Origin: JBFWQM01 sp050249455 | GTDB lineage: Bacteria > Pseudomonadota > Alphaproteobacteria > MPNO01 > VGEU01 | DNA: 18,145 nucleotides | Direction: 5' to 3' | NCBI GenBank assembly: GCA_050249455.1 | Contig: JBFWQM010000094.1 | Coordinates: 1 to 18,145 of the forward strand | Shown: one piece after another, positions 17,756-18,145 of the stretch | How the letters are laid out: each line of letters starts with the position of its first letter | Position numbering within the stretch: the stretch's first letter is position 1 | The notes under the pieces: generated by a model | The model's database searches: none | Seen by the model: only the letters and a program-made list of their open reading frames with translations | What the model was told of the DNA's origin: nothing | Translations under genes and position numbers: made by a program

Positions 17756-17834
17756 GCCGGGGCCGGCGCGTGTCAGGGTCGTCCGGGGCGGCGATCGCTG
17801 CCCGGGGCAGGCCAACGAGTCGAGGAGGCATGGC

Positions 17835-18145
17835 ATGGCGACCCAGATGAGCGCCCGCACGCCGGACAGGCTCAGCGACCGCCTGATCGCGATCCGCGAC
17901 CGCTGGCACTGCCGGAACCATCCGTTCTACGCCGACCTCGCCGCCGGACGGCTGGAGCTGCGCCACCTCGGGACGTTCCTGGTGCAGCACTACCTGGTGG
18001 TGCGCCAGATCTTCCGCTCGATCGGCATCGCCTACGCCAAGGCGCCCGACGACATCGCGCGCAACATCATCGAGAACCTGGCCGAGGAAGCCGGCCTGCT
18101 CGGCATCGACGGGCACGCGGCGCACAACCACACCGACCTGATCCT
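17835..18145 (+). CDS. TenA/PqqC/CADD-like heme-oxygenase-fold protein, 5' part (cut by window edge)
   Basis: About 103 residues are visible. The ATG at 17835 has GAGGAGG at good spacing; the ATG at 17830 is too close to that site and out of frame. The helical sequence HPFYADLAAGRLELRHLGTFLVQHY is typical of the first helices of TenA, PqqC and related iron-containing redox enzymes. The later ENLAEEAG and HAAHNHTDL could supply the first Glu and His of a diiron-oxidase (CADD-like) site. The half that would separate thiaminase-II, PqqC and diiron oxidase is outside the window. It is divergent from the amidohydrolase. Confidence 0.75.
   Translation, partial: MATQMSARTPDRLSDRLIAIRDRWHCRNHPFYADLAAGRLELRHLGTFLVQHYLVVRQIFRSIGIAYAKAPDDIARNIIENLAEEAGLLGIDGHAAHNHTDLI

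Overview
The window comes from a high-GC alphaproteobacterium. The 16S and 23S sequences, the operon order 16S-tRNA-Ile-tRNA-Ala-23S-5S-tRNA-fMet and the familiar alphaproteobacterial intergenic palindromes all point there. I do not place it below class level.

Layout. (1) 1-947: the 3' part of a large serine recombinase gene, which runs head-on into the tRNA-fMet gene, so a mobile element ends there. (2) 904-6650: a complete rRNA operon on the minus strand, with two candidate promoters, two boxA-like antitermination sites, a long inverted repeat enclosing 5S and a candidate terminator inside the recombinase gene. (3) 6694-8190: an NAD(P)-dependent aldehyde dehydrogenase transcribed toward the rRNA operon. 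A tiny low-complexity protein gene (8299-8481) and about 500 bp of gene-poor DNA follow. (4) 8998-9930: an NMT1/THI5-like solute-binding-fold protein without a visible signal peptide, divergent from (5) 10126-14964: a compact plus-strand operon. It encodes a two-subunit xanthine-oxidase-family molybdenum hydroxylase (2Fe-2S subunit plus Tat-exported Mo subunit) followed by soxX, soxY, soxZ and soxA. (6) 15104-17653, minus strand: an amidohydrolase and a NicC-like FAD monooxygenase. (7) From 17835, plus strand: the start of a TenA/PqqC/CADD-like (heme-oxygenase-fold) protein, cut by the window edge.

How it may work together. The striking part is the operon at 10126-14964. The Mo subunit gene overlaps soxX by ATGA and soxX overlaps soxY by ATGA, so the Mo hydroxylase and the Sox carrier/cytochrome proteins are probably made together, and most of them carry export signals. 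No soxB or soxCD is present in the window, and the SoxY C-terminal arm ends LAACVEG rather than the classical GGCGG type. I infer a periplasmic oxidation system in which a molybdenum hydroxylase works with a SoxYZ carrier and SoxXA cytochromes, perhaps on an organic or heterocyclic sulfur compound. That is a hypothesis. The flanking monooxygenase, amidohydrolase and aldehyde dehydrogenase fit a catabolic neighbourhood for heteroaromatic compounds but may be unrelated.

Repeats. Three copies of one palindromic core (TGGCCGGGACGA..GCCCGGCCA) occur: one after the NMT1-like gene, and two forming a perfect 33-bp inverted repeat between soxZ and soxA. A different G/C-rich palindrome separates the convergent soxA and monooxygenase genes.
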